From contig CAXSZX010000011.1 in the NCBI GenBank assembly GCA_964242115.1, positions 68,354 through 132,353 on the forward strand: DNA of 64,000 nt, given 5' to 3'. This document shows, one piece after another, positions 17,466 through 26,328 of the stretch. The translations under genes and the position numbers were made by a program. This stretch comes from BOG-908 sp964242115. Its GTDB lineage: Bacteria > Pseudomonadota > Alphaproteobacteria > Acetobacterales > Acetobacteraceae. Each line of letters begins with the position of its first letter. Within the stretch, counting starts at the first letter, position 1. The notes beneath the pieces were generated by a model that worked only from the letters and a program-made list of their open reading frames with translations, had not been told where the DNA came from and made no database searches.

Positions 17466-17606
17466 AGCGAGAAAGCAAGGCCCTCTTTTCTGAAGAAAGA
17501 AGAAAAAGACTTTTGGTCTGGCTGTGGCAGAGGTTTCTGCAGCGTGTACCCCTGGAGAGAAAAGTTTTCTGGTTTTTGTAAAAAAGAACCGCTTGCCTTG
17601 CCTTGT
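17466..17606 (+). repeat. Intergenic palindromic element, copy 10 (forward)
   Basis: The left arm CCCTCTTTTCTGAAGAAAGAAG, core CTGTGGCAGAGG and right arm GGTTTTTGTAAAAAAGAACC are partly mutated. It lies immediately after clpS, so any clpS–clpA readthrough must cross it. Confidence 0.82.
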
Positions 17607-17915
17607 CCCATTGGTCGGAAAACCTGCGTCGGTCCGACGATCGATCTTTCATCGGCCTCTGGTCCACCCTTGCGATAGCGGCGCCAACTTGCCTCGCCGG
17701 ACACCTGCGCGGAGTGGTGACCGGCACCTAAAGGCTTGACTTCTGGCGCAAGGCTTTCACCGGGCGGAAACCATCCCCAGATAAGTTCGGCCGGCGGACT
17801 ACGCCGGTGACGATTTCTCTTTCAGGACGCCGCAAACTGCGGCCATCCTGTCATCATCCGGGTGAGGCGGGGGCAAGGGTTCCCCGGCACCAGGTGCCCA
17901 GGGGCAAGAAGCACT
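17607..17915. other. Leader region upstream of clpA
   Basis: About 310 bases with no convincing gene. A GCCGGCGGACTACGCCGGT hairpin lies near 17790-17810. Because an element separates clpS from clpA, this stretch may carry a separate clpA promoter; no heat-shock-type promoter could be assigned with confidence. Confidence 0.5.
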
Positions 17916-20270
17916 ATGCTGTCACGCAATCTAGAACAGACACTTCACCGGTCCCTCTCCTTCGCCAGTGACCGCCGGCACGAATACGCGACCCTCGAGC
18001 ACCTGCTTCTGGGCCTGGCCGACGACAGCGACGCTGCAACCGTGTTGCGCGCCTGCGGCGTGGACCTCGACAAGCTGCGCCAGGACCTGACCGAGTTTCT
18101 CGACAAGGATCTCTCGGGTCTGACCACGGACCGCACCACTGAGCCCAAGCCCACCGCCGGCTTCCAGCGCGTGGTGCAGCGTGCCGCCATCCACGTGCAG
18201 AGCTCGGGCCGAGACGAGGTCTCCGGCGCAAACGTGCTGGTCGCCCTCTTCAGCGAGCGCGAGAGCCACGCCGTCTACTTCCTGCAGATGCAGGACATGA
18301 CGCGGCTGGACGCGGTGAACTTCATCAGCCACGGCATCGCCAAGGCGCCCGGCCGTGCCACTCAGCGCCCGTCCGCCAGCAGCGGCGGCCCGTCCGGCGG
18401 CGCGCCGGAAAGCCCGGACCACGACCGCGAGGAGAAGCCGCGCGGCCGCAACCAGGATGCGCTCTCAACCTACTGCGTGAACCTCAACAAGAAGGCGCAG
18501 GCCGGCAAGATCGACCCGCTGATCGGCCGCGAGGCGGAGGTGGAGCGCACCATCCAGATCCTCTGCCGGCGCACCAAGAACAACCCGCTCTACGTGGGCG
18601 ATCCGGGCGTGGGCAAGACCGCCATCGCCGAAGGCCTGGCCAAGCGCATCGTCGAGGGCGACGTGCCGGAGGTGCTGGCCAAGAGCACCATCTTCGCGCT
18701 CGACATGGGCGCGCTGCTGGCCGGCACCCGCTACCGCGGCGACTTCGAGGAGCGGTTGAAGGCGGTGGTGACCGAGCTGGAGAACCAGCCGGGTGCCGTG
18801 CTGTTCATCGACGAGATCCACACGGTGATCGGCGCCGGTGCCACCAGCGGCGGTGCCATGGACGCGTCCAACCTGCTCAAGCCGGCGTTGGCCAGCGGCT
18901 CGCTGCGCTGCATCGGCAGCACCACCTACAAGGAGTTCCGCAACTACTTCGAGAAGGACCGCGCCCTGGTGCGCCGGTTCCAGAAGATCGACGTCGCAGA
19001 GCCGTCCATCGAGGACACGGTGAAGATCCTCACCGGCTTGAAGCTGAACTACGAGAAGCACCACAAGGTCCGCTACACGGACGAGGCAATCCGCGCCGCC
19101 GTCGAGCTGTCGGCGAAGTACATCAACGACCGCAAGCTGCCCGACAAGGCGATCGACGTGATCGACGAGGTGGGCGCCAGCCGGATGCTGCTGCCGGAGG
19201 ACAAGCGCCGCCGCACCGTCACGCTGAAGGACGTGGAGGAGATCGTGGCCAAGATCGCCCGCATCCCACCCAAGAGCGTCAGCGCCGACGACAAGGAGAC
19301 GCTGCGCAACCTCGAGCGTGACCTGAAGTCCATGGTGTTCGGCCAGGACAAGGCGATCGACGCGCTGTCGGCCGCCATCAAGCTAAGCCGCGCCGGCCTG
19401 CGCGACGCGGAGAAGCCGATCGGCAACTACCTGTTCAGCGGCCCGACCGGCGTCGGCAAGACCGAAGTCGCGCGCCAGTTGTCCAGCACGCTCGGCATCG
19501 AGCTGATCCGCTTCGACATGTCCGAATACATGGAGCGGCACAGCATCAGCCGGCTGATCGGCGCGCCGCCGGGCTACGTGGGCTTCGACCAGGGCGGGTT
19601 GCTGACCGACGCAATCGACCAGCATCCGCACGCGGTCCTGCTGCTCGACGAGATCGAAAAGGCTCACCAGGACCTCTACAACATCCTGTTGCAGGTGATG
19701 GACCACGGCAAGCTGACCGATCACAACGGCAAGACGGTCGACTTCCGCAACGTCATCCTCATCATGACCACCAACGCCGGTGCGGCCGACCAGGCCAAGG
19801 AAGCCATCGGCTTCGGCAGCACGGTGCGCCAGGGCGAGGACGAGGAAGCCATCAAGCGGATGTTCACGCCGGAGTTCCGAAACAGGCTGGACGCGACCAT
19901 CACCTTCGCCGGGCTGACCGAGGAGATCGTCGGCCGCGTCGTGGAGAAGTTCGTCATGCAGCTGGAAGCCCAGCTGGCGGACCGCAACGTCACCATCGAG
20001 CTGTCGTCGGCGGCGAAGGAGTGGCTGGCCGAGCGCGGCTACGACCGCCTATACGGCGCGCGTCCGCTGGGCCGCGTCATCCAGGAATACATCAAGAAGC
20101 CGCTCGCGGAAGAACTGCTGTTCGGCAGCCTGGTGCATGGCGGCGCGGTGAAGGTGGGCCTGAAGGACAGCAAGCTGGACTTCGAGTACACCGCGGCGCC
20201 GCCTCAGCCGGTTGCTGATCCGGACGAGGGCGAGGGGTCTGCGGAGCGTGAGCCGGAGACGGTGGAGTAG
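17916..20270 (+). CDS. clpA: ATP-dependent Clp protease ATP-binding subunit ClpA
   Basis: A 784-residue AAA+ unfoldase that feeds substrates to the ClpP peptidase. The N-terminal Clp repeat domain starts LSRNLEQTLHRSLSFASDRRHEYATLEHLLLGL. A Ser/Gly/Pro-rich linker (about 150-185) joins it to the first AAA+ module (Walker A GDPGVGKT near 227, Walker B FIDEIHTVIGAG). The second module has GPTGVGKT near 508, LLDEIEKAHQD, and a ClpP-contact region before the C-terminus. Absence of the ClpB middle coiled coil marks it as ClpA. I chose the ATG at 17916, where family homology begins, over one 18 codons upstream. clpS lies just upstream. Confidence 0.95.
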   Translation: MLSRNLEQTLHRSLSFASDRRHEYATLEHLLLGLADDSDAATVLRACGVDLDKLRQDLTEFLDKDLSGLTTDRTTEPKPTAGFQRVVQRAAIHVQSSGRDEVSGANVLVALFSERESHAVYFLQMQDMTRLDAVNFISHGIAKAPGRATQRPSASSGGPSGGAPESPDHDREEKPRGRNQDALSTYCVNLNKKAQAGKIDPLIGREAEVERTIQILCRRTKNNPLYVGDPGVGKTAIAEGLAKRIVEGDVPEVLAKSTIFALDMGALLAGTRYRGDFEERLKAVVTELENQPGAVLFIDEIHTVIGAGATSGGAMDASNLLKPALASGSLRCIGSTTYKEFRNYFEKDRALVRRFQKIDVAEPSIEDTVKILTGLKLNYEKHHKVRYTDEAIRAAVELSAKYINDRKLPDKAIDVIDEVGASRMLLPEDKRRRTVTLKDVEEIVAKIARIPPKSVSADDKETLRNLERDLKSMVFGQDKAIDALSAAIKLSRAGLRDAEKPIGNYLFSGPTGVGKTEVARQLSSTLGIELIRFDMSEYMERHSISRLIGAPPGYVGFDQGGLLTDAIDQHPHAVLLLDEIEKAHQDLYNILLQVMDHGKLTDHNGKTVDFRNVILIMTTNAGAADQAKEAIGFGSTVRQGEDEEAIKRMFTPEFRNRLDATITFAGLTEEIVGRVVEKFVMQLEAQLADRNVTIELSSAAKEWLAERGYDRLYGARPLGRVIQEYIKKPLAEELLFGSLVHGGAVKVGLKDSKLDFEYTAAPPQPVADPDEGEGSAEREPETVE

Positions 20271-20402
20271 GAAAGCAAGCGTTTCTTTTTTGAAAAAAAA
20301 TACCAAAAAACTTTTGGTCTCTATGGCGCGTGCCGGTTGGATGGTCCGCGACAGCCGTAGCAAGAGTTTTTTGCTTCTTTCTTTCAAAAAAGAAGAACCT
20401 GC
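20271..20402 (-). repeat. Intergenic palindromic element, copy 11 (reverse)
   Basis: It begins at the base after the clpA stop. Type I left arm, CCGCGACAGCC core, and right arm GCTTCTTTCTTTCAAAAAAGAAG. Confidence 0.9.
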
Positions 20403-20431
20403 GGAGCGCCGGCAAAACAGGACAACGATAG

Positions 20432-20710
20432 ATGAAAGCCACCTGGAACGGCCACGTCATCGCGGAGAGCGATGACGTGGTGAAGGTCGAAGGCAACGCC
20501 TACTTCCCGATCTCGTCAGTCAAGCAGGACATTCTGCGCGAGAGCGCCACGCACAGCGTGTGTCCCTGGAAGGGCACAGCATCCTACTACTCGCTCGATG
20601 TAGACGGGCAGCAGAACAAGGATGCCGCCTGGTTCTATCCGGAACCCAAACAGGCGGCGGCCGAGATCAAGGACCGTGTGGCGTTCTGGAAGGGTGTCAC
20701 TGTCAGCTGA
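20432..20710 (+). CDS. DUF427 domain protein
   Basis: A 92-residue protein made of one DUF427 domain. It carries the family's conserved sequence: WNGHVIAESDDVVKVEGNAYFP, then SVCPWKGTASYYSLDVDG, AAWFYPEPKQAA and the end KDRVAFWKGVTV. Conserved Cys and Trp in CPWKG could form an active or binding site, but no function is established for the family to my knowledge. Its stop overlaps by 8 bases the end of the convergent gene on the other strand, the one convergent pair here with no palindromic element between. Confidence 0.88.
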   Translation: MKATWNGHVIAESDDVVKVEGNAYFPISSVKQDILRESATHSVCPWKGTASYYSLDVDGQQNKDAAWFYPEPKQAAAEIKDRVAFWKGVTVS

Positions 20711-21284
20711 CCGCCGGCGGTGACTTCGCCGCGTGTTCACGCGTAAGCCGTTCGACGCGACTGGTGAAACGCGGGCCGTAAACCCGGAAGCAGCTGTAGA
20801 CGATCTTGAGGCCGCTTGGCAGGGTTTTCGCCAGCGCCTCCAGACCTTCCACCACGTCCAGCCGTGGCATCAGCGTGGTTTCTTCCGACGGAAAAGCCAC
20901 CGGCTCGGCTAGCTCGTTGCTGAGGTGTGGACATTGCCGCCGGGACCGGCGGGCACATGTCAGATGCATGGGCGGAACGTTGCCGACGTACCGGATCGCC
21001 GTCTCGCCTGCCGGGACCAGGCCGCCGGAGGCGACCGGAAATATCCAGCGGTCTGCGCGCGGGGTCCGGCGTCCGCATACGTGGCAAAGATGGCCGGCCA
21101 TGCCGAGGCGCTGACGGGTAATGTTGAGCTGAGCGAATTTCGGCGTGCCCTGGCCCGGCTTCTGCACTTGCACGAGGTCGACGAGGCCCGGGAAATCCGT
21201 TGAGTCCTGCAGGCTGAACGATTGCTCGGCGGTCCAAGAGACCGTCCAGGGCACGGTGTCGCCGACGCGCCAGGTTATAGGCAA
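20703..21284 (-). CDS. Uncharacterised protein with a zinc-ribbon-like CxxC motif
   Basis: The 193-residue reading frame has no family I recognise. Around the middle it has HLCHVCGRRTPRADRW, a CxxC pair, then PVASGGLVP, YVGNVPPMHLTCARRS and CPHL, so four or five Cys/His residues are placed as in a small metal-binding ribbon. The C-terminal part (LEALAKTLPSGLKIVYSCFRVYGPRF) is more basic. The open frame continues upstream through the palindromic element, but the likely start is the TTG at 21284 (encoding MPITWRVGDTV), which lies at the element's edge as for prmA. Codon use matches the genome. The end overlaps the DUF427 gene. It may be a phage- or toxin-related orphan; this is a guess. Confidence 0.6.
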   Translation of the reverse strand: MPITWRVGDTVPWTVSWTAEQSFSLQDSTDFPGLVDLVQVQKPGQGTPKFAQLNITRQRLGMAGHLCHVCGRRTPRADRWIFPVASGGLVPAGETAIRYVGNVPPMHLTCARRSRRQCPHLSNELAEPVAFPSEETTLMPRLDVVEGLEALAKTLPSGLKIVYSCFRVYGPRFTSRVERLTREHAAKSPPAVS

Positions 21285-21418
21285 GGCAAGCAGTTCTTTT
21301 TTGAAAAAACGAACCAAAAAACTTTTGTTCCCTGGGGTATACGCTGCAGAAACCTCCGCGACAGCAGAACCAAAAGTCTTTTGCTTCTTTTCTTCAGAAA
21401 AGAAGGCCTTGCTTGCTT
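21280..21418 (-). repeat. Intergenic palindromic element, copy 12 (reverse)
   Basis: Type I left arm, CCGCGACAGC core, type II right arm (TTCTTTTCTTCAGAAAAGAAGG) ending CCTTGCTTGCTTC at the stop of the ClC gene. It lies between two minus-strand genes. Confidence 0.92.
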
Positions 21419-23241
21419 CATTCCCCGCTCAAGTCCCTGCGCCTGCTTTCCAACTCCTCGCTATACCGCCGCAAAGCATACTGCTCCGTCAGCAGCCCCA
21501 GCACCCGCAGAGTCTCCACCCCGTCCACCACCGCCAGCGCGTCGGCCTCCGCCGTCTCGAACAGGGTTGCCGCTTCCTTCACCGTCATCTGCGGCGTCAG
21601 CACCGAGTCCGTATGGTGCAGCATCTCTCCCACGCAGGCCACCGCGCCCTCCGCCGCGTGCGCGTCCGCCACCCACACCACGCCGGCGTAACGACCCTGC
21701 CGGTCAACCGCGATCACCCGCGTCACCGACCCCAGCGGGTAGGCCCGCCGGAACGCCGGCAGCGTCATGTCCGTGCCGACCGGCCGCGCGTCCGTGCGCA
21801 TCATCCGCCCCACCGTCAGGTTGCGCATCCAGCCCACGTCCACCGCGCTGCGTATGCTCTCGCCGCGCAGGTGGAAGCGCCAGGTTGCGAACGAGTAGCC
21901 GAAGGTGCGCCGCACCGTGAGCGAGGAGACCACCGCGGCGGCCAGCACCACCACCGTCAACGGCAGGCTGCCGGTGCTCTCCAACGCGAGGAACGTCATC
22001 GTCAGCGGCCCGCCGACGATGGCCACCGCCAGCCCGCTCATGCCGATCAGCCCGTAGGCGCCTTCGGAGAACACCGGCACCGGCCAGGCCAGCAGCATCA
22101 CCGCCGCGAACGCCTTGCCCAGCAGCGCGCCCAGGAACAGCGAGGCGAAGAACAGACCGCCGCGGAACCCCGAGCCCAGCGAGATCGCCGAACCTGCCGC
22201 CTTCAGCCCCAGCAGCAGCAGCAGCGTGCCCAGCGGCCACTGCGCGGTCAGGCTGTTGCGCACCGCCCCGTGCCCGGCCGAGAGCGCTGCCGGCGAGACG
22301 ATCGCCAGTCCGCCCAGGATCAGCCCTCCGATCGCCGGCCGTAGCCAGGCCGGCACCCGGCTGCGGGTGAACGCCTGCTCGGTCAGGGTGACCGCGTACA
22401 TGATGCAGATGCCGGCCAGCGCGCACAGCCCGCCCAGCGCGAGGACCGGCAGGAAGTCCAGCGTCGCCAGGCCCTGCGGCATCAGCGCGCTATAGCCGGG
22501 CTCGTCGCCCAGTATGACCCGCTGCACCATCACCGCGCTGATCGCGGCCGCCACCACAGGTGCGAGGTTGCCTAGCGAGTAGGTGCCGATCACCAGCTCG
22601 AAGGCGTAGAAGGCGCCGGTCAGCGGCGCGTTGAACGCGCTGGCGATGGCGCCCGCCGCCCCGCAGCCCACCAGCATGCGCAGGTCCGCCCGCCGCACCC
22701 GGAAGAGTCGCCCTGCGCGCGAGAACACCGCCGCCCCGATTTGCGTGTAGCCCGCCTCCAGCCCCACCGAGGCGCCGACGCCGTTGCTCAGCAGCGTCTG
22801 CGCCACCACGATCAGGCTGTCCTTCATCGACATCTTGCCGCCGTACAGCGCGTTGGCTTCGATGGGATCGACCGTGCGACGCGGCACCCAGCGCGCCAGG
22901 CCCAGGGTCAGGCCGCCCATGCACAGCCCGCCCACCGAGGGCACCAGCAGCGCCCGCCATGCCGGCAGGCTCGCCTGGGCGGACAGCCGCTCGCCCGGGG
23001 CGAGGCCGTACAGCACCTCGTGCGCCAGTTGGCTCGTCTGGTTCATCGCCACCACCAGCAGGCCCGCCACCGTCCCCAGCAAGCCAGCCAGCACCACCAG
23101 CCAGATCTCGTCCGCACGCACCAGCGAGCGCAGGAACTGCGGCGCCTGAGCTGCCATGTCGCCCACGCCACGGCGCCGACGCGCCAGCACGGCTGAACCC
23201 CGCTGAGTCAGCGCTGCTGTCGGCTTGGGTGGCGGCGTCAT
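21418..23241 (-). CDS. ClC-family chloride channel/transporter with C-terminal CBS domains
   Basis: A 607-residue membrane protein with the ClC fold followed by CBS domains. The helix-N-cap motifs are atypical: where E. coli ClcA has GSGIP, this has a segment around NALYGGKMSMKDS; GREGP corresponds to ASVGLEAGYTQIGA, which keeps the gating glutamate; the third motif is GSGFRGGLFFASLFLGALLGK. About ten to twelve hydrophobic helices are visible. The last 150 residues (NLTVGRMMRTDARPVGTDMTLPAF... TDSVLTPQMTVKEAATLFETAEADALAVVDG) form a CBS pair, which often binds adenine nucleotides. The ATG at 23241 is preferred over one 15 codons upstream. Anion specificity and channel versus antiporter mode cannot be told here. 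Confidence 0.88.
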   Translation of the reverse strand: MTPPPKPTAALTQRGSAVLARRRRGVGDMAAQAPQFLRSLVRADEIWLVVLAGLLGTVAGLLVVAMNQTSQLAHEVLYGLAPGERLSAQASLPAWRALLVPSVGGLCMGGLTLGLARWVPRRTVDPIEANALYGGKMSMKDSLIVVAQTLLSNGVGASVGLEAGYTQIGAAVFSRAGRLFRVRRADLRMLVGCGAAGAIASAFNAPLTGAFYAFELVIGTYSLGNLAPVVAAAISAVMVQRVILGDEPGYSALMPQGLATLDFLPVLALGGLCALAGICIMYAVTLTEQAFTRSRVPAWLRPAIGGLILGGLAIVSPAALSAGHGAVRNSLTAQWPLGTLLLLLGLKAAGSAISLGSGFRGGLFFASLFLGALLGKAFAAVMLLAWPVPVFSEGAYGLIGMSGLAVAIVGGPLTMTFLALESTGSLPLTVVVLAAAVVSSLTVRRTFGYSFATWRFHLRGESIRSAVDVGWMRNLTVGRMMRTDARPVGTDMTLPAFRRAYPLGSVTRVIAVDRQGRYAGVVWVADAHAAEGAVACVGEMLHHTDSVLTPQMTVKEAATLFETAEADALAVVDGVETLRVLGLLTEQYALRRYSEELESRRRDLSGE

Positions 23242-23285
23242 CCGTGGTGCTTCCTGGCGAGGGCAGGGGCTGCGCGGCCTCGCCA

Positions 23286-23483
23286 ATGTGTTGTGCTACG
23301 CCGCTGCCTTGCGCCGCAACCGATGTCGCACGCTGGTGTTACCAGGCTGTGCAAGCACCCGTCCCTGTTCCTCCCGTACCGCCCGACTATCCGGACCCGG
23401 ACGCGCCGGTGCCCATCGAGGAACCGCCTGAGCCGCTGCCGGTGCCGCCTGATCCGTCGTCGCCACCGATGCAGGCCAGGTAA
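23286..23483 (+). CDS. Possible small proline-rich protein
   Basis: A 65-residue open frame starting MCCATPLPC and ending with a long Pro/Asp/Glu-rich stretch (PPVPPDYPDPDAPVPIEEPP...). Its stop is followed at once by a palindromic element, the pattern seen after real genes here. No family is recognised. It lies in the divergent gap between the ClC and hydrolase genes. Evidence is limited to composition and position. Confidence 0.35.
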   Translation: MCCATPLPCAATDVARWCYQAVQAPVPVPPVPPDYPDPDAPVPIEEPPEPLPVPPDPSSPPMQAR

Positions 23484-23614
23484 GAAAGCAGGCCAAAAAC
23501 TTTCGTTCCTCTCGGATTGGTGGCGGTGCAACGCCTCGTTTCAGCTTCCCGCGACAGCGTACGCAAAAGCTTTTTGCTTCTTTTTCCCGAAAAAGAAGGC
23601 CTTGCTTCGCTTGC
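23484..23614 (-). repeat. Intergenic palindromic element, copy 13 (reverse, left arm truncated)
   Basis: The left arm has lost its hairpin and reads GCAGGCCAAAAACTTTCG. The CCCGCGACAGC core and type II right arm (CTTCTTTTTCCCGAAAAAGAAGG) are intact. It lies just upstream of the hydrolase gene. Confidence 0.85.
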
Positions 23615-23638
23615 CTTCCGGAACGCCATCGGGGACTA

Positions 23639-24442
23639 TTGAAGCTCAAAGCCACCATAGTCGGGGATGGTCCGCCGGTCTGCCTGCTGCACGGCCTGTT
23701 CGGCCGGGCGCGCAACCTTTCGGGCCTCGCTGCCACGGTAGCCGCCACCCACCGGGTCGTCTCCCTGGACTTGCGCAATCACGGCGGCAGCCCGCATGCC
23801 GCCGGCATGACTTATGCCGACCAAGCGGCGGACGTGCTCGACACGTTGGCCGGCCTTGGGGTGCAAGCCTGCGCGCTGCTCGGCCATTCCATGGGCGGCA
23901 AGGTGGCAATGACCGCGTCCCTGATTGCGCCGGACCGGGTGGCGGCGCTGGTGGTCGCCGACATCGCGCCACGCGCGTACAGCCACAACAACGCGCGCGT
24001 GGCAGAGGCGCTGCGCGCCATCGAGCTGCGCCCTGGCCTGGACCGCCGCACGGCCGACGCTACGTTGGCGGCCGCCGTGCCGGACGCCGGCGTGCGCGCC
24101 TTTTTGTTGCAGAACCTGCAGTTCGGCCCCTACCCGCACTGGAAAATCGGGCTGGGCCACATCGCCAAAGCTTTGCCGGACATTGAGGGTTGGACGCTGC
24201 CCACGCCGGCAGCACGCTACGATGGGCCCGCACTGTTCGTCGCCGGCGCGCTGTCCGACTACGTGCCGCAGGACAGCCTGGGCGTCATTCGCGGCTTGTT
24301 CCCGCGTGCGCATCTGCAGGTGCTGCCGCAAGCCGGCCACTGGCTGCACGCGGAGCAGCCGGCTGCGTTTGCCGCCTGCGTTTGGCAGTTTCTGGCCGGC
24401 GTCGCCTCTGATTCCGCTTCCATCGGCGTCCGCACGCATTAG
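23639..24442 (+). CDS. Alpha/beta hydrolase (YbfF-like esterase)
   Basis: A 267-residue alpha/beta hydrolase. The oxyanion motif VCLLHGLFGRARNL is followed by LDLRNHGGSPH, the nucleophile elbow GHSMGGK near residue 82, an acid residue in ALSDYVP, and the catalytic His in QAGHWLHAEQP. The sequence pattern, HGLFG with DLRNHG, is that of YbfF esterases that cleave short acyl esters and acyl-CoA. No ATG fits; TTG at 23639 starts at MKLKATIVGDG, where homology begins. A small membrane protein gene follows 26 bases downstream. Confidence 0.88.
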   Translation: MKLKATIVGDGPPVCLLHGLFGRARNLSGLAATVAATHRVVSLDLRNHGGSPHAAGMTYADQAADVLDTLAGLGVQACALLGHSMGGKVAMTASLIAPDRVAALVVADIAPRAYSHNNARVAEALRAIELRPGLDRRTADATLAAAVPDAGVRAFLLQNLQFGPYPHWKIGLGHIAKALPDIEGWTLPTPAARYDGPALFVAGALSDYVPQDSLGVIRGLFPRAHLQVLPQAGHWLHAEQPAAFAACVWQFLAGVASDSASIGVRTH

Positions 24443-24468
24443 TCTGACGCAGGCGCTTCAACCGGAAC

Positions 24469-24678
24469 ATGGGCGACCAGGCCATGACGTATGTGACGGG
24501 TTACAGCCGCAAGGGCCGCGACGAGGCGGCGGATCGCCGCACCAGCAGCCTCGCTGCCCTGGCGGTGACGCTCGGGTTGGTGGTGGTCGGCCTCTACCTC
24601 GTCGATACGTTGCGCGCGCAAAGCGACGTCGAGGATTGCGCGTTGTCCGGCCGGGTCGGTTGCGACGTGGTCAGGTAG
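24469..24678 (+). CDS. Small single-pass membrane protein, unknown function
   Basis: A 69-residue protein. A basic N-terminus (YSRKGRDEAADRRT) precedes one hydrophobic helix (LAALAVTLGLVVVGLYLVDTL, residues 28-48), then a short tail with two Cys (EDCALSGRVGCDVV). The Cys pair on the likely periplasmic side could form a disulfide. It lies 26 bases after the hydrolase gene and is probably cotranscribed. A second in-frame ATG five codons later would also serve as a start. No family is recognised. Confidence 0.6.
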   Translation: MGDQAMTYVTGYSRKGRDEAADRRTSSLAALAVTLGLVVVGLYLVDTLRAQSDVEDCALSGRVGCDVVR

Positions 24679-24712
24679 ACGCTGGCGGCGAGGCGACGCG
24701 CTGTCCTGCGGC

Positions 24713-24850
24713 AAGGGCAAGCGGTTCTCTTTTGAGGAAAATAACCGAAAAACTTTTGCTCCTCTAGGCGCGCGCTGCAGAAACTTCGCCACAGCGGGGA
24801 CAAAAGCCTTCTGCTTCTTTTCTTCGGAAGACAAGGCCTCGCCTTACTTC
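24713..24850 (-). repeat. Intergenic palindromic element, copy 14 (reverse)
   Basis: Left arm GGTTCTCTTTTGAGGAAAATAACC, core TTCGCCACAGCGG, right arm GCTTCTTTTCTTCGGAAGACAAGGCC. Both arms carry several mutations. Confidence 0.82.
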
Positions 24851-24915
24851 GAGGATGCCACCCGGCAAGCAGCGCCGTTCATGCTACCCTCCCCCCAGAG
24901 CAGCGGGAGTTCCCC

Positions 24916-26196
24916 ATGAACCACCACAAGCGCGTCCTCGCCGGCCAGACCCTGCATCCCGAAACCCTGATGATGGGCTTCGGCTACGACCCCGCTCTGT
25001 CGGAAGGCTCGGTCAAGGTCCCGATCTTCCAGACCAGCACGTTCGTCTTCCGCTCCGCCCAGCACGGCAAGGATTTCTTTGAGCTCGTCGCCGGCCTGCG
25101 CGAGCTGCGCGAGGGCGAGCAGCCCGGCCTGATCTACTCGCGTTTCAACAACCCCGACCTCGAGATCCTCGAAGACCGCCTCACCATCTGGGACGGCGCG
25201 GAGGCCGCACTCGTGTTCGCCAGCGGCATGGCCGCGATCGCCACCACCCTGCTCAGCGTGGCGCGGCCGGGCGACGTCATATTCTACAACGCGCCGATCT
25301 ACGGCGGCACCGAGACGCTGCTGATGAAAGTGCTGCCCCGCTTCGGCATCCAGGGCGTGGAGTTCGCCGGCAACCTGCCGCCCGAAGACATCGCCGCCCG
25401 GCTGGAGGAAGCGCAAGCTCACCTGGCCCCCGGGGCTCGCATTGCCGCCTTCATGCTGGAGACGCCGGCCAACCCTACCAACGACCTGGTGGACATCGCC
25501 CATTGCGCGCAGCTCGCCGCGACCCTGTCTGACCAGCCGGGTGGCCGCCCCGCGGTGATCGTGGACAACACTTTCCTCGGCCCGCTGTGGCAGTCGCCGC
25601 TGCAGCACGGTGCGGACATGGTGATCTACTCGCTGACCAAATACGTAGGCGGCCACAGCGACGTCGTCGCCGGCGCTGTGCTCGGCAGCATGGCCGCGCT
25701 GCGGCCGATCCGCTCCATGCGCAGCGCGCTGGGCACCATGAGCGACCCGCACACCGGCTGGCTGCTGATGCGCAGCCTCGAGACGCTCGAGCTACGGATG
25801 ACCCGCGCCGGCGAGAACGCCCGCCGCGTTGCCGACTTCCTCGCCAACCATCCCTCGATCGAGCGCGTGGGCTTCCTCGGCCACCTGCAGGCCGGCTCGC
25901 GCGAGGCGGACCTCTACGGGCGGCAGTGCAGCGGACCCGGCTCGACCATCAGCGTCTACGTGCGCGGCGGCGAGGCGGAGGCGTTCGCGTTCCTCGACCG
26001 GCTCTCGATCATCAAGCTCGCGGTCAGCCTCGGGGGCACCGAGAGCCTTGCGTCGCACCCGGCGGCGATGACGCACATCGCGGTGCCTGCAGAGCGTAAG
26101 CGCCGGTTCGGGTTGCTGGACAATCTGGTGCGGATCTCGGTCGGTGTGGAGCATCCGGACGACTTGATTGCGGATCTGCGGCAGGCGCTTGAGTGA
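24916..26196 (+). CDS. PLP-dependent Cys/Met metabolism enzyme (cystathionine gamma-synthase / methionine gamma-lyase family)
   Basis: A 426-residue fold-type I PLP enzyme. The catalytic lysine is in YSLTKYVGGHSDVVAG (about 241). Other family markers are YSRFNNPDLEILEDRL, FASGMAAI, the phosphate/ring contact ETPANPTNDL, DNTFLGP, and VSLGGTESLASHPAAMTH near the C-terminus. It is longer than typical CGS (about 390) because of the N-terminal GFGYDPALSEGSVKVPIFQTSTF and the insertion FFELVAGLRELREGEQPGL, features of a subgroup annotated as cystathionine gamma-synthase family or methionine gamma-lyase. The reaction (synthesis or lysis) cannot be fixed from sequence. A GGGAG ribosome binding site precedes the ATG. 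Confidence 0.87.
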   Translation: MNHHKRVLAGQTLHPETLMMGFGYDPALSEGSVKVPIFQTSTFVFRSAQHGKDFFELVAGLRELREGEQPGLIYSRFNNPDLEILEDRLTIWDGAEAALVFASGMAAIATTLLSVARPGDVIFYNAPIYGGTETLLMKVLPRFGIQGVEFAGNLPPEDIAARLEEAQAHLAPGARIAAFMLETPANPTNDLVDIAHCAQLAATLSDQPGGRPAVIVDNTFLGPLWQSPLQHGADMVIYSLTKYVGGHSDVVAGAVLGSMAALRPIRSMRSALGTMSDPHTGWLLMRSLETLELRMTRAGENARRVADFLANHPSIERVGFLGHLQAGSREADLYGRQCSGPGSTISVYVRGGEAEAFAFLDRLSIIKLAVSLGGTESLASHPAAMTHIAVPAERKRRFGLLDNLVRISVGVEHPDDLIADLRQALE

Positions 26197-26328
26197 AGCA
26201 GGCAAGCAGTTCCTTTCTGAAAAAAACGAAAAACTCTTGCTGCGGCTGTCGCGGAACGTTCTGGAGCGTGTACCCAGGAGACAAAAGTTTTTGGTTCTTT
26301 TTTCGAAAAAGAACCACTTGCTTTCTCT
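26197..26328. repeat. Intergenic palindromic element, copy 15 (mixed, fills a convergent gap)
   Basis: It starts at the base after the PLP enzyme stop and ends at the glycosyltransferase stop, filling all 132 bases. It carries CTGTCGCGG in forward sense but both arms are type I. Confidence 0.9.

Noticed and set aside
17726..17915. Heat-shock sigma-32 promoter before clpA
   Set aside because: A CTTGAC occurs at about 17733, but no matching -10 at the right distance could be identified, so it is not listed.
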